DNA of 64,000 nucleotides from Thalassospira xianhensis MCCC 1A02616 (GTDB taxonomy: Bacteria > Pseudomonadota > Alphaproteobacteria > Rhodospirillales > Thalassospiraceae). The stretch is taken from positions 1 through 64,000 of the forward strand of contig NZ_JPWA01000001.1 of NCBI RefSeq assembly GCF_003326475.1, in the 5' to 3' direction. Within the stretch, counting starts at the first letter, position 1; the number at the start of each line of letters is the position of its first letter. The position numbers and the translations under genes are program-made. Below, piece after piece: positions 8,568-16,939 of this stretch. Under the pieces are notes generated by a model, which searched no databases, had not been told where the DNA came from, and saw only the letters and a list, made by a program, of their open reading frames with translations.

Positions 8568-8887
8568 TGATTGACCCTCGCATCACCGACTTACCTGCCT
8601 TTCTGAAAGAGGCAGGACTTGAGCCGGTCGTTTCTCAAAGGTATCACCAAATTCACGATGAAGGGTTTGATTTGGGACATGATCAGGCCCAGCCGGATGG
8701 GACATTGGTGAATGCCGCAATTTGGTTCCTTACCGGTGACGAAGCTTTCTGCCCTTGGCCTGGAACGCGGCATGTGCCCGACAAGAAGGGCAGAATTGAT
8801 ACATTGGCCAAGGCTAGCGCCTTTCTGGCCGCCGAAATCGCGCGTCTGAAGGCCAGAGAAAATGAAGAAGCCTCCCAACAGGACTAG
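8567..8887 (+). CDS. Hypothetical small protein
   Basis: 106 aa; ATG at 8567 shares a base with the upstream TGA (TGATG), so translation is coupled. Sequence is acidic, with AAIWFLTGDEAFCPWPGTR in the centre and an Ala-rich C-terminal helix. No family recognised. It ends inside a hairpin shared with the convergent regulator gene. Confidence 0.65.
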   Translation: MIDPRITDLPAFLKEAGLEPVVSQRYHQIHDEGFDLGHDQAQPDGTLVNAAIWFLTGDEAFCPWPGTRHVPDKKGRIDTLAKASAFLAAEIARLKARENEEASQQD

Positions 8888-8902
8888 ACCTATGGGGAGG
8901 CT
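8869..8902. terminator. Terminator between convergent genes
   Basis: 8-bp stem AGCCTCCC / GGGAGGCT with an 18-base loop. It overlaps the 3' end of the plus-strand gene (stop at 8887) and lies just before the minus-strand regulator's stop at 8920. It probably serves both genes, although the T run is short. Confidence 0.55.
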
Positions 8903-8919
8903 CTTGTAGTACCAAGCAC

Positions 8920-9480
8920 TTACATCGACAGCGAGGGAGCTGCTTCCGCACTCCTGTCGAACCGCGGGGAACTGATCTGAGCCGGTTCGGACTTTCGGAC
9001 GCGTCGCGTATGCGTGGTTTTCCCAAGTCCGGAAGCGATGGCCGAGCGTGACTTGGCGTCGATGACTTCCTGACAGACCAACGGATAGTCATCCGGGAGG
9101 CCATGCTTGATTTTGTACTCTTCCGGCGTCAAACCGAAGCGTGTCGCAAGCGGACGCTTCAGCATCTTGTAGGGCTTCATGTCTTCGAAGCAAATCAGGC
9201 AGTCATGCTTGATGGAAGCCTCAATCTCCTCGGGTGTTTTCTTTACGACCGGCTGGACAGGCGCGATATCAACCTTGCATTGGTTGAAAAAGGCCACATC
9301 CTCCTCGGAGACAGGTGTCCCGCTTGCAATCGACACCAGACGCTCATGCACATGGGTGATAAGGTCAGGAACGGCAGCAGCGTCTACCGAGTTGTGGCCA
9401 ACATAGGCCAAGACAACCCGGACAGTGGCATCAAAGGTTGTCTCAACAACCTCGGTTGCAGGTACTTCAGGATGGGACAT
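8920..9480 (-). CDS. Ros/MucR-family regulator lacking zinc ligands
   Basis: 186 aa, start ATG at 9480 after GGAGAAGAAC. Family features include an N-terminal helical segment and a C-terminal domain with MLKRPLATRFGLTPEEYK and GLPDDYPLV, matching the Ros/MucR core (KSLKRHL...MTPEEYR...LPxDYPMV). Ros/MucR proteins bind AT-rich promoter DNA and control exopolysaccharide, motility and virulence in alphaproteobacteria. Here CxxC has become CFED and both His ligands are Pro and Arg/Phe, so at most one zinc ligand remains; zinc-free members are known in Mesorhizobium. The N-terminal extension is longer than usual. Targets are unknown. Confidence 0.8.
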   Translation of the reverse strand: MSHPEVPATEVVETTFDATVRVVLAYVGHNSVDAAAVPDLITHVHERLVSIASGTPVSEEDVAFFNQCKVDIAPVQPVVKKTPEEIEASIKHDCLICFEDMKPYKMLKRPLATRFGLTPEEYKIKHGLPDDYPLVCQEVIDAKSRSAIASGLGKTTHTRRVRKSEPAQISSPRFDRSAEAAPSLSM

Positions 9481-9593
9481 GTTCTTCTCCATCAAATTCA
9501 GGCTAGTATCGAGCCATTTATCAGCGACCAAAGGATTGTTTTACTCTATCTGGGCGACGAGCTTCCCGATAGCACGACATTTTATTGCCGTAC

Positions 9594-9610
9594 AAGGATA
9601 AAGTATCCTT
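9594..9610. promoter_or_regulatory. Palindromic AAGGATA-N3-TATCCTT element
   Basis: Perfect 7-bp inverted repeat upstream of the MucR-like gene (start 9480). It contains the AAGGA/TCCTT core seen at other promoters here and could be an autoregulatory operator. No binding evidence. Confidence 0.4.
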
Positions 9611-9703
9611 TGGTACCTTCATTTTTATTAGACTTCCCCGTGAAATCTTCACGCCCCATTTAAAAGCAAAAATATGCAAGAGACTCATTTTTAAAGGTAA
9701 TTC

Positions 9704-10220
9704 TTAAGGAAAGAAGAAAAAGATGCTTAATTGGATAGATTTTTTTGAGACATTGTAAAATAAATTGCTTCTAAACTCAGGTGGTGTTAGCTCGAGTTCT
9801 GGACTTTTACAACTATTTGTTGTCACTCCTGGAGGATGTGAAGCGTTTCTAAGCGTTTCAACGCCTTCCCATATTGTGATAAGCCTCCGCATTTCAGAAT
9901 GAGGTGCATGAGGCAAACTGGTCTGGTTAAACTCAGGAGCCAGAAGCTACAGAATTGCAGTAAAATGTTACAAATCAATTGATTGACGAGCCATTGTTCC
10001 ATCGACATCTTGAAGTAGTATTGCAGTTCCCTGTGAAGTTTGCCGTAAATTTTGTCTCCTTTCCAAAGTTGTCGCTGCCCCAGGGCTGAGAGCGCTACCA
10101 GTGGTAGAGCTCCCTGAGCAAGTAACAAGAAAAGCAGGATGTTTTTCTGAAGAACCGTGAGGAATAGTTTTGCTTTTTTGTGTTACGGTGTGATCAGAAT
10201 GGCTCACTTTTACGAGCTGT
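9704..10220 (-). pseudogene. Decayed C-extein of the intein-bearing gene
   Basis: Directly after the intein's terminal HN, the current frame gives TARKSEPF and stops. Removing one base from the AAAA run near 10207 instead continues the frame as TARKVSHSDHTVTQ. That frame stays protein-like to about 9704, interrupted by only two stops (TAA after RQSIDL, TAG after HFTAIL), and includes GSSTTGSALSPGAATTL and LLAPEFNQTSLPHAPHSEM. The best reading is that this was the C-terminal host sequence, now inactivated by a frameshift and two nonsense changes. I cannot identify the host protein. The rest of the 9481-10193 gap holds no gene. Confidence 0.55.
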
Positions 10221-11633
10221 GTTGTGCGTCACGATAAAGTCGTCGGTGACGTAGAGATGATCCGCCGCGGCAACAGAGATGCACTGGCACCTCTTCGTTC
10301 CTACATATTCGACGCTTTCCATTGTGCGAACCGGTTCGTTGTACCTTGCTGCGGCCGCCCATCTCTCACACCGCTCTGGTTCAGAGAATGGGACGATATC
10401 GCGAGGAAGGCAAATATTGACGATGTGATGCCCATCCGTTTCACTACTCAGGAACCTGGTTCTGTTAAAGGTCGCTTTAGCCGTGCCACCAAGTGAACGC
10501 ACTAATGTGGACACAGCCTCACTCATGCGCTTTGAACCCGTTGCGAACTCGACTGCCCCGGTATCTTCCACAAGGCCAGCCACATCCATCAATCCTTGCA
10601 ATAGAGATACTCTTGACTTGATGGGGATACAGAGACTGTCTCTTGGCAAACCGCTATCAGGGGACAGCGCCGACCAAATAGCAGACTGGAATGTCAGGTT
10701 AGAATGTTGCTCAAAGAGGTTCGCAGCTTCATTTTTGGCTGCCATGCCCGGTGATGTGGCCCCGGCAAGCAATAGGCCCAGCTGATAGGACGATCCTTCA
10801 CTTATATCTTTCGCATCGAAATGAGCGGCTGCCATAACGGGAATGCTATGTCGGGGATTGTTGGCATTATCAAACAGGTTGTCCATGACCTGTTTAAGAC
10901 TGAGAACTCGAGAAACCTTGTTGGCGGCACGCCGATATGGCGTGTTCACATCCCAAAGATGCTCATCACAGCATTCGACTGATGCGCCGTCGGAAAAGGT
11001 AACCCGGTAAACATCACGCGGCCCTTTTGGAAAGACACCGGTTACTGGTGTGGGAAATCCGTTCGATCCTATTACCAGTTGTCCGATCCGCATATCGGAC
11101 ATCGCCATCCACCCGCGAGGAGTAAGTACCTTCGCATCAAGCGGCTGGGCATTCCCTTGTGCCGATACGTCTACCGACATGTGCCGGGCTTCCTGGAGTA
11201 CGTAGTCTATTAGAATAGACCTCTCACGCCCGTCACATAGGCGAAACAGTGCGCCGAACTTGCAATACCGGCTTGGTAGCATTGATACCTCCTTGCGAAG
11301 GCTTTCAACAGACGGGGGAAGGAATTCCGGCATTATGCCATCACTGCACGTAACAGGCATCGCCGCTGACAGCCATATAAGTTGTTTGATGTGATGATCG
11401 GTGTTCGGGATGAGCACACCCGCCCCCAAAGCACGAGCTTCGGAACCAACGAAGCGGCCCAACCGGACCTGATGTTCTACGCTTGTCTCAAGCACCCAGT
11501 GGTCTTCCGTTCGCGATAGTGATACCTCTGGAAGGGTTTCTTTTGGCCAAATAAAGTCGGCCAAAGAAGCGGGCAATGCCGATGCCCACGCGTCAGAGCT
11601 TTGCTCATTATGCTTCATCATGCCAGGCGTCAC
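10194..11633 (-). CDS. Intein-containing protein (N-extein plus intein)
   Basis: 479 aa from a GTG at 11633, preceded by AAGGAAAG. Residues 1-163 are the N-extein, of unrecognised family. Residues 164-471 are an intein. Only eight residues (TARKSEPF) follow before the stop, so the host protein is truncated. If splicing still works, the product would be a shortened, probably non-functional protein; if only cleavage occurs, a free N-terminal fragment results. An ATG at 11621 is an alternative start. The promoter region upstream has TTGACA and TCCTTA/TAAGGA repeats. Confidence 0.85.
   Translation of the reverse strand: MTPGMMKHNEQSSDAWASALPASLADFIWPKETLPEVSLSRTEDHWVLETSVEHQVRLGRFVGSEARALGAGVLIPNTDHHIKQLIWLSAAMPVTCSDGIMPEFLPPSVESLRKEVSMLPSRYCKFGALFRLCDGRERSILIDYVLQEARHMSVDVSAQGNAQPLDAKVLTPRGWMAMSDMRIGQLVIGSNGFPTPVTGVFPKGPRDVYRVTFSDGASVECCDEHLWDVNTPYRRAANKVSRVLSLKQVMDNLFDNANNPRHSIPVMAAAHFDAKDISEGSSYQLGLLLAGATSPGMAAKNEAANLFEQHSNLTFQSAIWSALSPDSGLPRDSLCIPIKSRVSLLQGLMDVAGLVEDTGAVEFATGSKRMSEAVSTLVRSLGGTAKATFNRTRFLSSETDGHHIVNICLPRDIVPFSEPERCERWAAAARYNEPVRTMESVEYVGTKRCQCISVAAADHLYVTDDFIVTHNTARKSEPF
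10221..11144 (-). other. Class 3-type intein with degenerate LAGLIDADG endonuclease
   Basis: 308 residues (host residues 164-471). It begins with Pro (PLDAKVLTPRGW) rather than Cys or Ser and ends VTHN followed by Thr. The class 3 WCT triplet is present: Trp227 in EHLW (block B), Cys451 in CQCISV (block F), and Thr469 just before the terminal His-Asn (block G). In class 3 inteins the block F Cys makes the first thioester. Two homing-endonuclease motifs remain but lack their acids: LGLLLAGA where LGLLLGDG is expected (residues 285-292), and LLQGLMDVAG where LLxGLxDTDG is expected (344-353). The endonuclease is therefore probably dead while the splicing residues are intact. Confidence 0.85.
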
Positions 11634-11644
11634 GAGTATCTTTC

Positions 11645-11691
11645 CTTAAAACAATAAGGATAATGCTTTCCCGTAAAGGAAAACATGTCAA
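11645..11691 (-). promoter_or_regulatory. Promoter/operator region of the intein gene
   Basis: TTGACA on the minus strand at 11691-11686 with a poorly resolved -10 (AAGCAT or CATTAT). Nested inverted repeats CCTTA...TAAGG (11645-11660) and TTTCC...GGAAA (about 11667-11682) flank it. The -35 is followed by TGTTTTCCTTTACG, almost the same as at the promoter near 22.21 kb. Confidence 0.5.
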
Positions 11692-11804
11692 CGGTTTTCA
11701 TTGATTTATAAGAATTATGTGCGTCCTGCGATGGTTTAACTTTTTAGAGTTGCGCGTTTTAGTCTTCCGGGTGAGAATTGTGGAAGTTCTTCTTTGGGGG
11801 CGTT

Positions 11805-12368
11805 ATGTATTCCTTGATTGTAGCCGTTATTTCGATAACGTTAGGCGTCGGAATTGCCCTTTCCACCGTCTACTATGGCGGCGAAGCCTTCACTGCCTCC
11901 TCAGCCAAGACGCGGGCAAATACAGTATTGACTGCCATGCAGCAAATCAAAGCAGCAGACCAACTCTTTGAGGTTGAAACCGGGGCACCCGCGACGTCAA
12001 TTGACGACCTTGTGACGGCGGGATATCTCAAATCCACACCGAGTTTTTCTGGACAGTGGGAGCCGGTGAAGATTGTATCTGCGATAACCGAGGTCAACCA
12101 GCCACCGAAGCGGATTGCTATTCTGGACGTGTCCTCAAATGATGGTTACTTGCAGGGCCTCCTTGACGAAGGGGAGCTGGTCTGTACAGAAATCGAAAAG
12201 CTCAACGGCCCTGGCACTCTGGATGCGTCCTCATATATTGGGTTTCGCAATCAACAGTCGACTAACGACAATATGGTCGCCTACGCTCAACAGGTTTTGT
12301 TCGACTGCATGGAATATGCAAGCTTTGGGTCTCCACGAGGAATCTTTGCGATTTTCTACCGACTTTAA
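11805..12368 (+). CDS. Pilin-like membrane-anchored protein
   Basis: 187 aa from the ATG at 11805, chosen because the two paralogues at 34.8-35.9 kb begin at the same MYSL position; a 9-residue extension is open. The N-terminus is one hydrophobic helix (MYSLIVAVISITLGVGIALS), then an Ala-rich helix and LVTAGYLKSTP, as in type IV pilin-like proteins whose N-terminal helix anchors them or packs in a filament. The C-terminal half has paired Cys (VCTEIEKLNG and LFDCMEY) shared with the paralogues. No canonical Glu5 or prepilin cleavage site is seen, so pilin function is an inference. Confidence 0.65.
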   Translation: MYSLIVAVISITLGVGIALSTVYYGGEAFTASSAKTRANTVLTAMQQIKAADQLFEVETGAPATSIDDLVTAGYLKSTPSFSGQWEPVKIVSAITEVNQPPKRIAILDVSSNDGYLQGLLDEGELVCTEIEKLNGPGTLDASSYIGFRNQQSTNDNMVAYAQQVLFDCMEYASFGSPRGIFAIFYRL

Positions 12369-12454
12369 CCGTTCCCGCCTTCTTAACTTACTCCGAAGGG
12401 GAGAGGTCATTACGGTTCTGTCGCTTACTATCGTGTCCGGTAACACCCGCAGCC

Positions 12455-13300
12455 CTATTGCGAGGCTTTGATTTCACCAGGCCCGCAATCGAAAATGGCG
12501 TTATTCTTATCGTAGATCTCGACTTTGTTTTCGGAGTTGTATTTGTCATCATCAACAAGTGCGCCGATATACACGTAATCGTCTGGCATTTGCAGCCGAT
12601 GCTCCCTGCGTTCATCTGAGGGAATGTCATCAATATTTACCAGGTGATAACGCTCGCTGTCGGCATACTGGATCTGAAGGTCAATCGGCTCATCAACATT
12701 GTCGGGTAGGGTTTGAATAACCAGCTCGCTGCCTTCCAGCTTCATGTCTACGCGCCGAAAGACCGGTACGTCCGGATGTGCAGGGTTCGGCAGGATGACA
12801 TCGGGGATGGCGGCACTGAACAGATGCGCACCAGATTTGGAAAAGGCTTCGATCGCGAGCAGCGTATTCGCATATGTCAGATTGTATTCGGCTTGCCAAT
12901 ATTGCATCGACATCCCGCAATTGCCGCCGTCATCATCGCAAATACCTTCTGCAAACTCACGGAATGGCCCCCGCTCAGTCTGGAAAAAGTAGGAGCCGTC
13001 ATCGTTCACAGGCAGCTCGGCAACGACATCATTCACAATATCCCTGAACTTTATACGGCCAATGTCGTGAACGGTGTCTGGGGTGATGCCGGGAATGTCG
13101 AAAGCAATTGTTGTGTGCAGGACCTCGTCATTCTGCGTGCATGCACTCTGTGTTTCATAGCGATTGTATTTGATAAACCAAGAGCCCTTTATGAGCTCGG
13201 GCATATCCTTCAGAGACGATGCAGCATGTGCAAAGGACAGTTGGACTGATGTAAGCATCAGAGACACTGCTCCGGCCGTAACAGCTCTCAAAATAGTCAT
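12455..13300 (-). CDS. Secreted hypothetical protein
   Basis: 281 aa, start at 13300 (GGAGCCTTAC before the ATG). The N-terminus is a Sec signal peptide (hydrophobic core GAVSLMLTSVQLSF, then AHA), so the mature protein is periplasmic or exported. Cys residues (YETQSACTQ, GICDDDGGNCG, FDCGPG) could form disulfides. A strand-rich middle suggests a beta-sandwich. No family recognised. Convergent with the pilin-like gene that ends at 12368. Confidence 0.7.
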   Translation of the reverse strand: MTILRAVTAGAVSLMLTSVQLSFAHAASSLKDMPELIKGSWFIKYNRYETQSACTQNDEVLHTTIAFDIPGITPDTVHDIGRIKFRDIVNDVVAELPVNDDGSYFFQTERGPFREFAEGICDDDGGNCGMSMQYWQAEYNLTYANTLLAIEAFSKSGAHLFSAAIPDVILPNPAHPDVPVFRRVDMKLEGSELVIQTLPDNVDEPIDLQIQYADSERYHLVNIDDIPSDERREHRLQMPDDYVYIGALVDDDKYNSENKVEIYDKNNAIFDCGPGEIKASQ

Positions 13301-13443
13301 GTAAGGCTCCAGACATGCGAAGGGTTTCATTGAGCATGGCTCGAATACCCTCAATGCCACAAGCAAAAGATGGGAATGTCCTTTGAGTTTTCCTTAAGAT
13401 GTGGAATCCTGATTAAGGATATTTCAGCAAAGGGTCGGGTCTA

Positions 13444-14127
13444 GTGGCATCCATCAGACAATACTTTATGTCCCGCGTCGGGCGCAATCTCACGTGGAAA
13501 CTGACCACCGGATCTACGAGGTTTGGCGATCCGGCATACCGGCAATACACGATTGTTATACGTGGGCTGCATGGTCTCGAGCTATTCGCAACGGTTGAGT
13601 CCTCTGACTACGACGCAGGTGATAATCCCATTTCGCGCATACCTCAAGACCATGGCGTTGCCAGAACCAGCCTTGAGCTAGCCTTTGACTCTATGGACGC
13701 ATTGGAATCACTTTGCCGTGCCGCAGATACTAAGTTTTTTGCAAAGCATGGACGAGACAAGGTTCCCGATCGCTCTCAGAAGGTTAGTCAGGGCATCGAG
13801 CAGAGAATAGCGGCATTGCGCAAGGAAGCGACACCGCCAACTCCCCAAAGTCTCGACAGGTTTTTGGCGTTCTGGAAAGACCAAAAAGGTACGGTGTTAC
13901 CCGCTTTATTCACAGCTGATGATGGAACCATCAGGGCGCGCTGGCAGGATGGAGCAAACAAGACCCTGTGGGTCTCGTTTCCTGCCAAAGGCCAACTCTC
14001 TTGGAGCGCAAGCATTCCACGCGTGGGAGGACATGGCTTGTGTAAATTGTCAGCCCGGTGCCCAGAATCTCAAGACATTCTTGTGTTTGCCAAGTTAATC
14101 GGGATTGATACCGAAATTACAAGATAG
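13444..14127 (+). CDS. Hypothetical protein
   Basis: 227 aa from a GTG at 13444 with AGGGTCGGG upstream; an ATG at 13468 is the alternative start. Basic N-terminus (YFMSRVGRNLTWKL), then strand-rich and Trp/Phe-containing segments, with LDRFLAFWKDQKG in the middle. No signal peptide or membrane segment. No family recognised. The gap upstream holds ATCCT-GATTA-AGGAT, another AAGGA-type inverted repeat. Confidence 0.65.
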   Translation: MASIRQYFMSRVGRNLTWKLTTGSTRFGDPAYRQYTIVIRGLHGLELFATVESSDYDAGDNPISRIPQDHGVARTSLELAFDSMDALESLCRAADTKFFAKHGRDKVPDRSQKVSQGIEQRIAALRKEATPPTPQSLDRFLAFWKDQKGTVLPALFTADDGTIRARWQDGANKTLWVSFPAKGQLSWSASIPRVGGHGLCKLSARCPESQDILVFAKLIGIDTEITR

Positions 14128-14275
14128 GCCCCGGCAAGCGACAAGGGGCAGCTGACTAATACGGAATTCTGATAACCGTAGATGGAAACTATCCATCATC
14201 CACTGTTCAACCCGAGCGTCGACACTCTGTCAGCAGCCTCTTTGATGGTCTGTAGCCAGTATCAAACTGTGGAAC

Positions 14276-14310
14276 ACCTTAGGGCGTGGCACAACGCCAC
14301 GCCCTAAGGT
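14276..14310. terminator. Strong hairpin between convergent genes
   Basis: Perfect 15-bp stem (ACCTTAGGGCGTGGC / GCCACGCCCTAAGGT) with a 5-base loop, followed on the plus strand by TTGTGTTGT. It lies between the gene ending at 14127 and the minus-strand gene ending at 14353, so it probably terminates both. Confidence 0.75.
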
Positions 14311-14352
14311 TTGTGTTGTCAAAGTCTCCATTGGGAAACATGACAGGCAAAA

Positions 14353-15075
14353 TCACCGCGCTTTGCACGTGTAGACACTGTAGTACCGAGAAGGAACCGC
14401 AAGCTGAGGGCTCCACGAAGAGATTCCCGTATCAGATGCCGACGCTAAGATGATATTACTTTTCTTTTTCAGGCGAAGATAAGCGACTGTTGGCGGATCA
14501 ATATAGCATTCACTGCCGACAACACATGCTCCTACTGGGGGATTGGTCGAACAGGCCTTTCCTTTGCCTCCAAAGTGAATGTACTCATGGACCACAACAG
14601 GACCCGACCAATACGTTGTTGGCTCGGGAACACACGACCATCCAGAGGAAATGTAGTCCGCATCGCAGGCGACACTGACCGTGATCCATTCCGTTCCATC
14701 CCAGTGCTGTGTCTGAACACCATTCGCAACATTCACGGTTCTGGTACTGTTGACACAATCCATGCCTGTCTGACCCTCTGAGCCGCAAGCAGGTGGTTCA
14801 TCGACAACACAATATTCTTCTGCGAAACTTCCGCTTAGTTTACCTTTGCTGCACACCCGGGTCTCAGAAACGCAGTTCTCATTGTGAGGGACAGACTGGG
14901 CTTCATAAGCCAGAGAAGAATCACCATTGCTCAGTCGGCCACCCCATGGCAGATCGCAGGTCTCTGGTATCGCCTTCACTCCCTCTGCGTGATGACGGTA
15001 GATGTAATCTGCTTCTGCTCTGGCACCTAAAAATGCGGTGAGAACGACCAATGCCAAAAGTAGGCTTAACCTCAT
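14353..15075 (-). CDS. Secreted Cys-rich protein, paralogue 1
   Basis: 240 aa, GGAGAAGTCGA before the ATG. Signal peptide MRLSLLLALVVLTAFLGARA, so exported. Residues about 38-85 form a repeat-type module: CDLPWGGRLSNG, SVPHNENC, TRVC..GKLSGSF..EYC. This CxLPWG...C...RxC..G.LSGSY..C pattern is shared by many exported proteins of unknown role, with Cys likely paired. A second Cys-rich part (CGSEGQTGMDCVN) follows. The C-terminal third differs from the paralogue at 15315-15926, which hints at a variable tip domain on a shared base. Confidence 0.7.
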   Translation of the reverse strand: MRLSLLLALVVLTAFLGARAEADYIYRHHAEGVKAIPETCDLPWGGRLSNGDSSLAYEAQSVPHNENCVSETRVCSKGKLSGSFAEEYCVVDEPPACGSEGQTGMDCVNSTRTVNVANGVQTQHWDGTEWITVSVACDADYISSGWSCVPEPTTYWSGPVVVHEYIHFGGKGKACSTNPPVGACVVGSECYIDPPTVAYLRLKKKSNIILASASDTGISSWSPQLAVPSRYYSVYTCKAR

Positions 15076-15314
15076 TCGACTTCTCCATTTTGTTGCGATA
15101 GGAAAGACAGCGGCAGCTTGAGTGCCCGCCAGTGTTCACCTGGTCATCGATCAGATTTCCTACAAGTTTGCGTGATTATCCATTATTTCGCTAAGAAATA
15201 TCAAGGAAAATGCAAGCGCGGTTGGGCTGCCTTTGGAAAAAAGTTGACAACCCGGTTCAACAACGAAGAGACGCTTCAGTTATTAAAGGACTAGTGCACA
15301 TGGACACCTGAAAC

Positions 15315-15926
15315 CTATCTACACTGAAATTGCATTGGCTGTCTCATCGTCGGGGGAGGTGCCATTACCCAGGCATAACCGTAGGCCCCAATTGGTGAGC
15401 AAGGGCTGGTTGCAGATATGTTTTCTGTACCTTTGTTGCCTAGCCCCAGCTGCACCCATTTCCCAGTATTGGCGACACAGGTTTGGCCCGATGCTTTGTA
15501 ACCTGAGTCACACGAAACACTTACAAAATCCCAATCGCTACCATTCCATTGAAGCGTCTGCACACCGTGTGAAATTGCCGTAGTTTTGGTGCCGTTGATG
15601 CAGTCAAGGCCCGACTGGCCTTCCGAGCCACAAACAGGAATCGGTTGGACCGTGCACAGTGATTGCGTGAAAGACCCGCTTAACTGACCATCCCTGCAAA
15701 CTCTCGTCTCGAATGAGCAGGTTTCCGTGTGTGGCACGCTTTGTTTCTCGTAGGCGACGATATCCTCACCGTTTGTCAGACTGCCACCCCATGGGATGTC
15801 ACAGGTATCGGGCACGACTGCCACGTCGACGGTTTTGTGCCGATAAACAAACTCTGCGTCCGCCGGGCTTGCGAACGAACTTGCCGCGATGATGACGCAG
15901 CTCCATAAAAATGTCTTTACTCGCAC
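15315..15926 (-). CDS. Secreted Cys-rich protein, paralogue 2
   Basis: 203 aa from a GTG at 15926 preceded by GGAGGGATAAA; the longer TTG frame starts inside that ribosome-binding site. Signal peptide with core FLWSCVIIAASSFA and ADA cleavage site. It has the same module as its neighbour (CDIPWGGSLTNG, SVPHTETC, TRVC..GQLSGSF), and CGSEGQSGLDCINGTKT is nearly identical. The C-terminal 50 residues diverge. Together with 14353-15075 it is a tandem duplicate in the same orientation. Function unknown. Confidence 0.7.
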   Translation of the reverse strand: MRVKTFLWSCVIIAASSFASPADAEFVYRHKTVDVAVVPDTCDIPWGGSLTNGEDIVAYEKQSVPHTETCSFETRVCRDGQLSGSFTQSLCTVQPIPVCGSEGQSGLDCINGTKTTAISHGVQTLQWNGSDWDFVSVSCDSGYKASGQTCVANTGKWVQLGLGNKGTENISATSPCSPIGAYGYAWVMAPPPTMRQPMQFQCR

Positions 15927-16155
15927 TTTATCCCTCCAAAACCGCAACTCACGATAGTGAGTCTTATTTGCATCTATGGAAAATTAACATGAAAGAGGAA
16001 TTCTATAAAGAAAAACGGACGCATAACAGGTGCTTCCTTGAAATCTTTCCCAAATGTATTCCTTTACGTCGATGGGTCATTCTTGGTATTCCTTACTTTC
16101 CAGCCAGCGTCATAGGATAATGACTAAGGTCAATTTATGGTTATAGGAGAGGTCG

Positions 16156-16938
16156 ATGTCTTCGATCCCACAGTCCCCGATTGCGTGCGGCGCATATGGT
16201 CCAATTGCACATGACATGGTTATCGTTGGAGATACGGAAACAACGGGCCTATCCCCGTTCCCAGGCCCTGATGGCAACACAGCCGGTGAGCGCCTGTGTT
16301 CAGTCGGTTTCCATCGCCTGGTTCGGACGAAGAGCGGGTGGGCCACCGAAGACAGCTTTTCACAACTCGTCAATCCTCTCTGCCCGGTACCGCCGGAAGC
16401 GTCCGCCGTCAACGGCTTCGAGTGGTTACCTGATGGCGGTGCGCTTGAAGATGGCAAAATTAACCTGGCTGGGTACCCAATCTTTGATGAGATTGCCGAA
16501 GAATTGATGAGCTATCTCGGCAATGCTCCCCTGGTGTTTCACAACAGTGCCTTCGACTTGGCTTTCCTGGATGCCGAGCTGACTCGTCTCGGACACCACG
16601 CGCTAACCGCAAACCCAATTATTTGCACAAAGCAGGCGTTTTCAGACATGCTCGGCAAGGGGCGGCCAATGTCCTATGTATCTGGCACCAATCTGAACCG
16701 GCTGTGCGAAACACTGGGGGTCGACAATTCAGAGCGGTTTGAGCCGGAAACCGGTAAAGAACTTCATGGGGCCTTGATTGATGCCAGGATGGCGGCAAGC
16801 TGCTTCGCAATCTTGGAGCCACTGGGGTGGATGAAGGAAGAAGATGCCCGTATCTTCCCACATCACGTTGAAGGTCGTCTCAATCAACTGACGCTGGATA
16901 CAATGTCGTCCGAGCCCGCGGGCATGGGGATGGTCTGA
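16156..16938 (+). CDS. DnaQ-like 3'-5' exonuclease (DEDDh)
   Basis: 260 aa. The ribonuclease-H-fold exonuclease motifs are complete: Exo I DTETTGL (about residues 27-33), Exo II HNSAFDLAFLD (near 125), and Exo III HGALIDARMAA with the catalytic His (near 205). These acids bind two Mg2+ ions and remove nucleotides from 3' ends. Being about 30 residues longer than a minimal epsilon domain and lying away from polymerase genes, it may be a stand-alone proofreading or repair nuclease rather than the chromosomal DnaQ. AGGAGAGG lies just upstream. It is followed closely by the 16940 gene. Confidence 0.88.
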   Translation: MSSIPQSPIACGAYGPIAHDMVIVGDTETTGLSPFPGPDGNTAGERLCSVGFHRLVRTKSGWATEDSFSQLVNPLCPVPPEASAVNGFEWLPDGGALEDGKINLAGYPIFDEIAEELMSYLGNAPLVFHNSAFDLAFLDAELTRLGHHALTANPIICTKQAFSDMLGKGRPMSYVSGTNLNRLCETLGVDNSERFEPETGKELHGALIDARMAASCFAILEPLGWMKEEDARIFPHHVEGRLNQLTLDTMSSEPAGMGMV

Positions 16939-16939
16939 T

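Noticed and set aside
9823-10128. 101-codon open frame on the minus strand
   Set aside because: It overlaps the restored C-extein frame, has no start signal, and its composition looks less protein-like than that frame.
15244-15270. Plus-strand TTGACA as a promoter
   Set aside because: No plus-strand gene or convincing -10 box follows; both neighbouring genes are on the minus strand.
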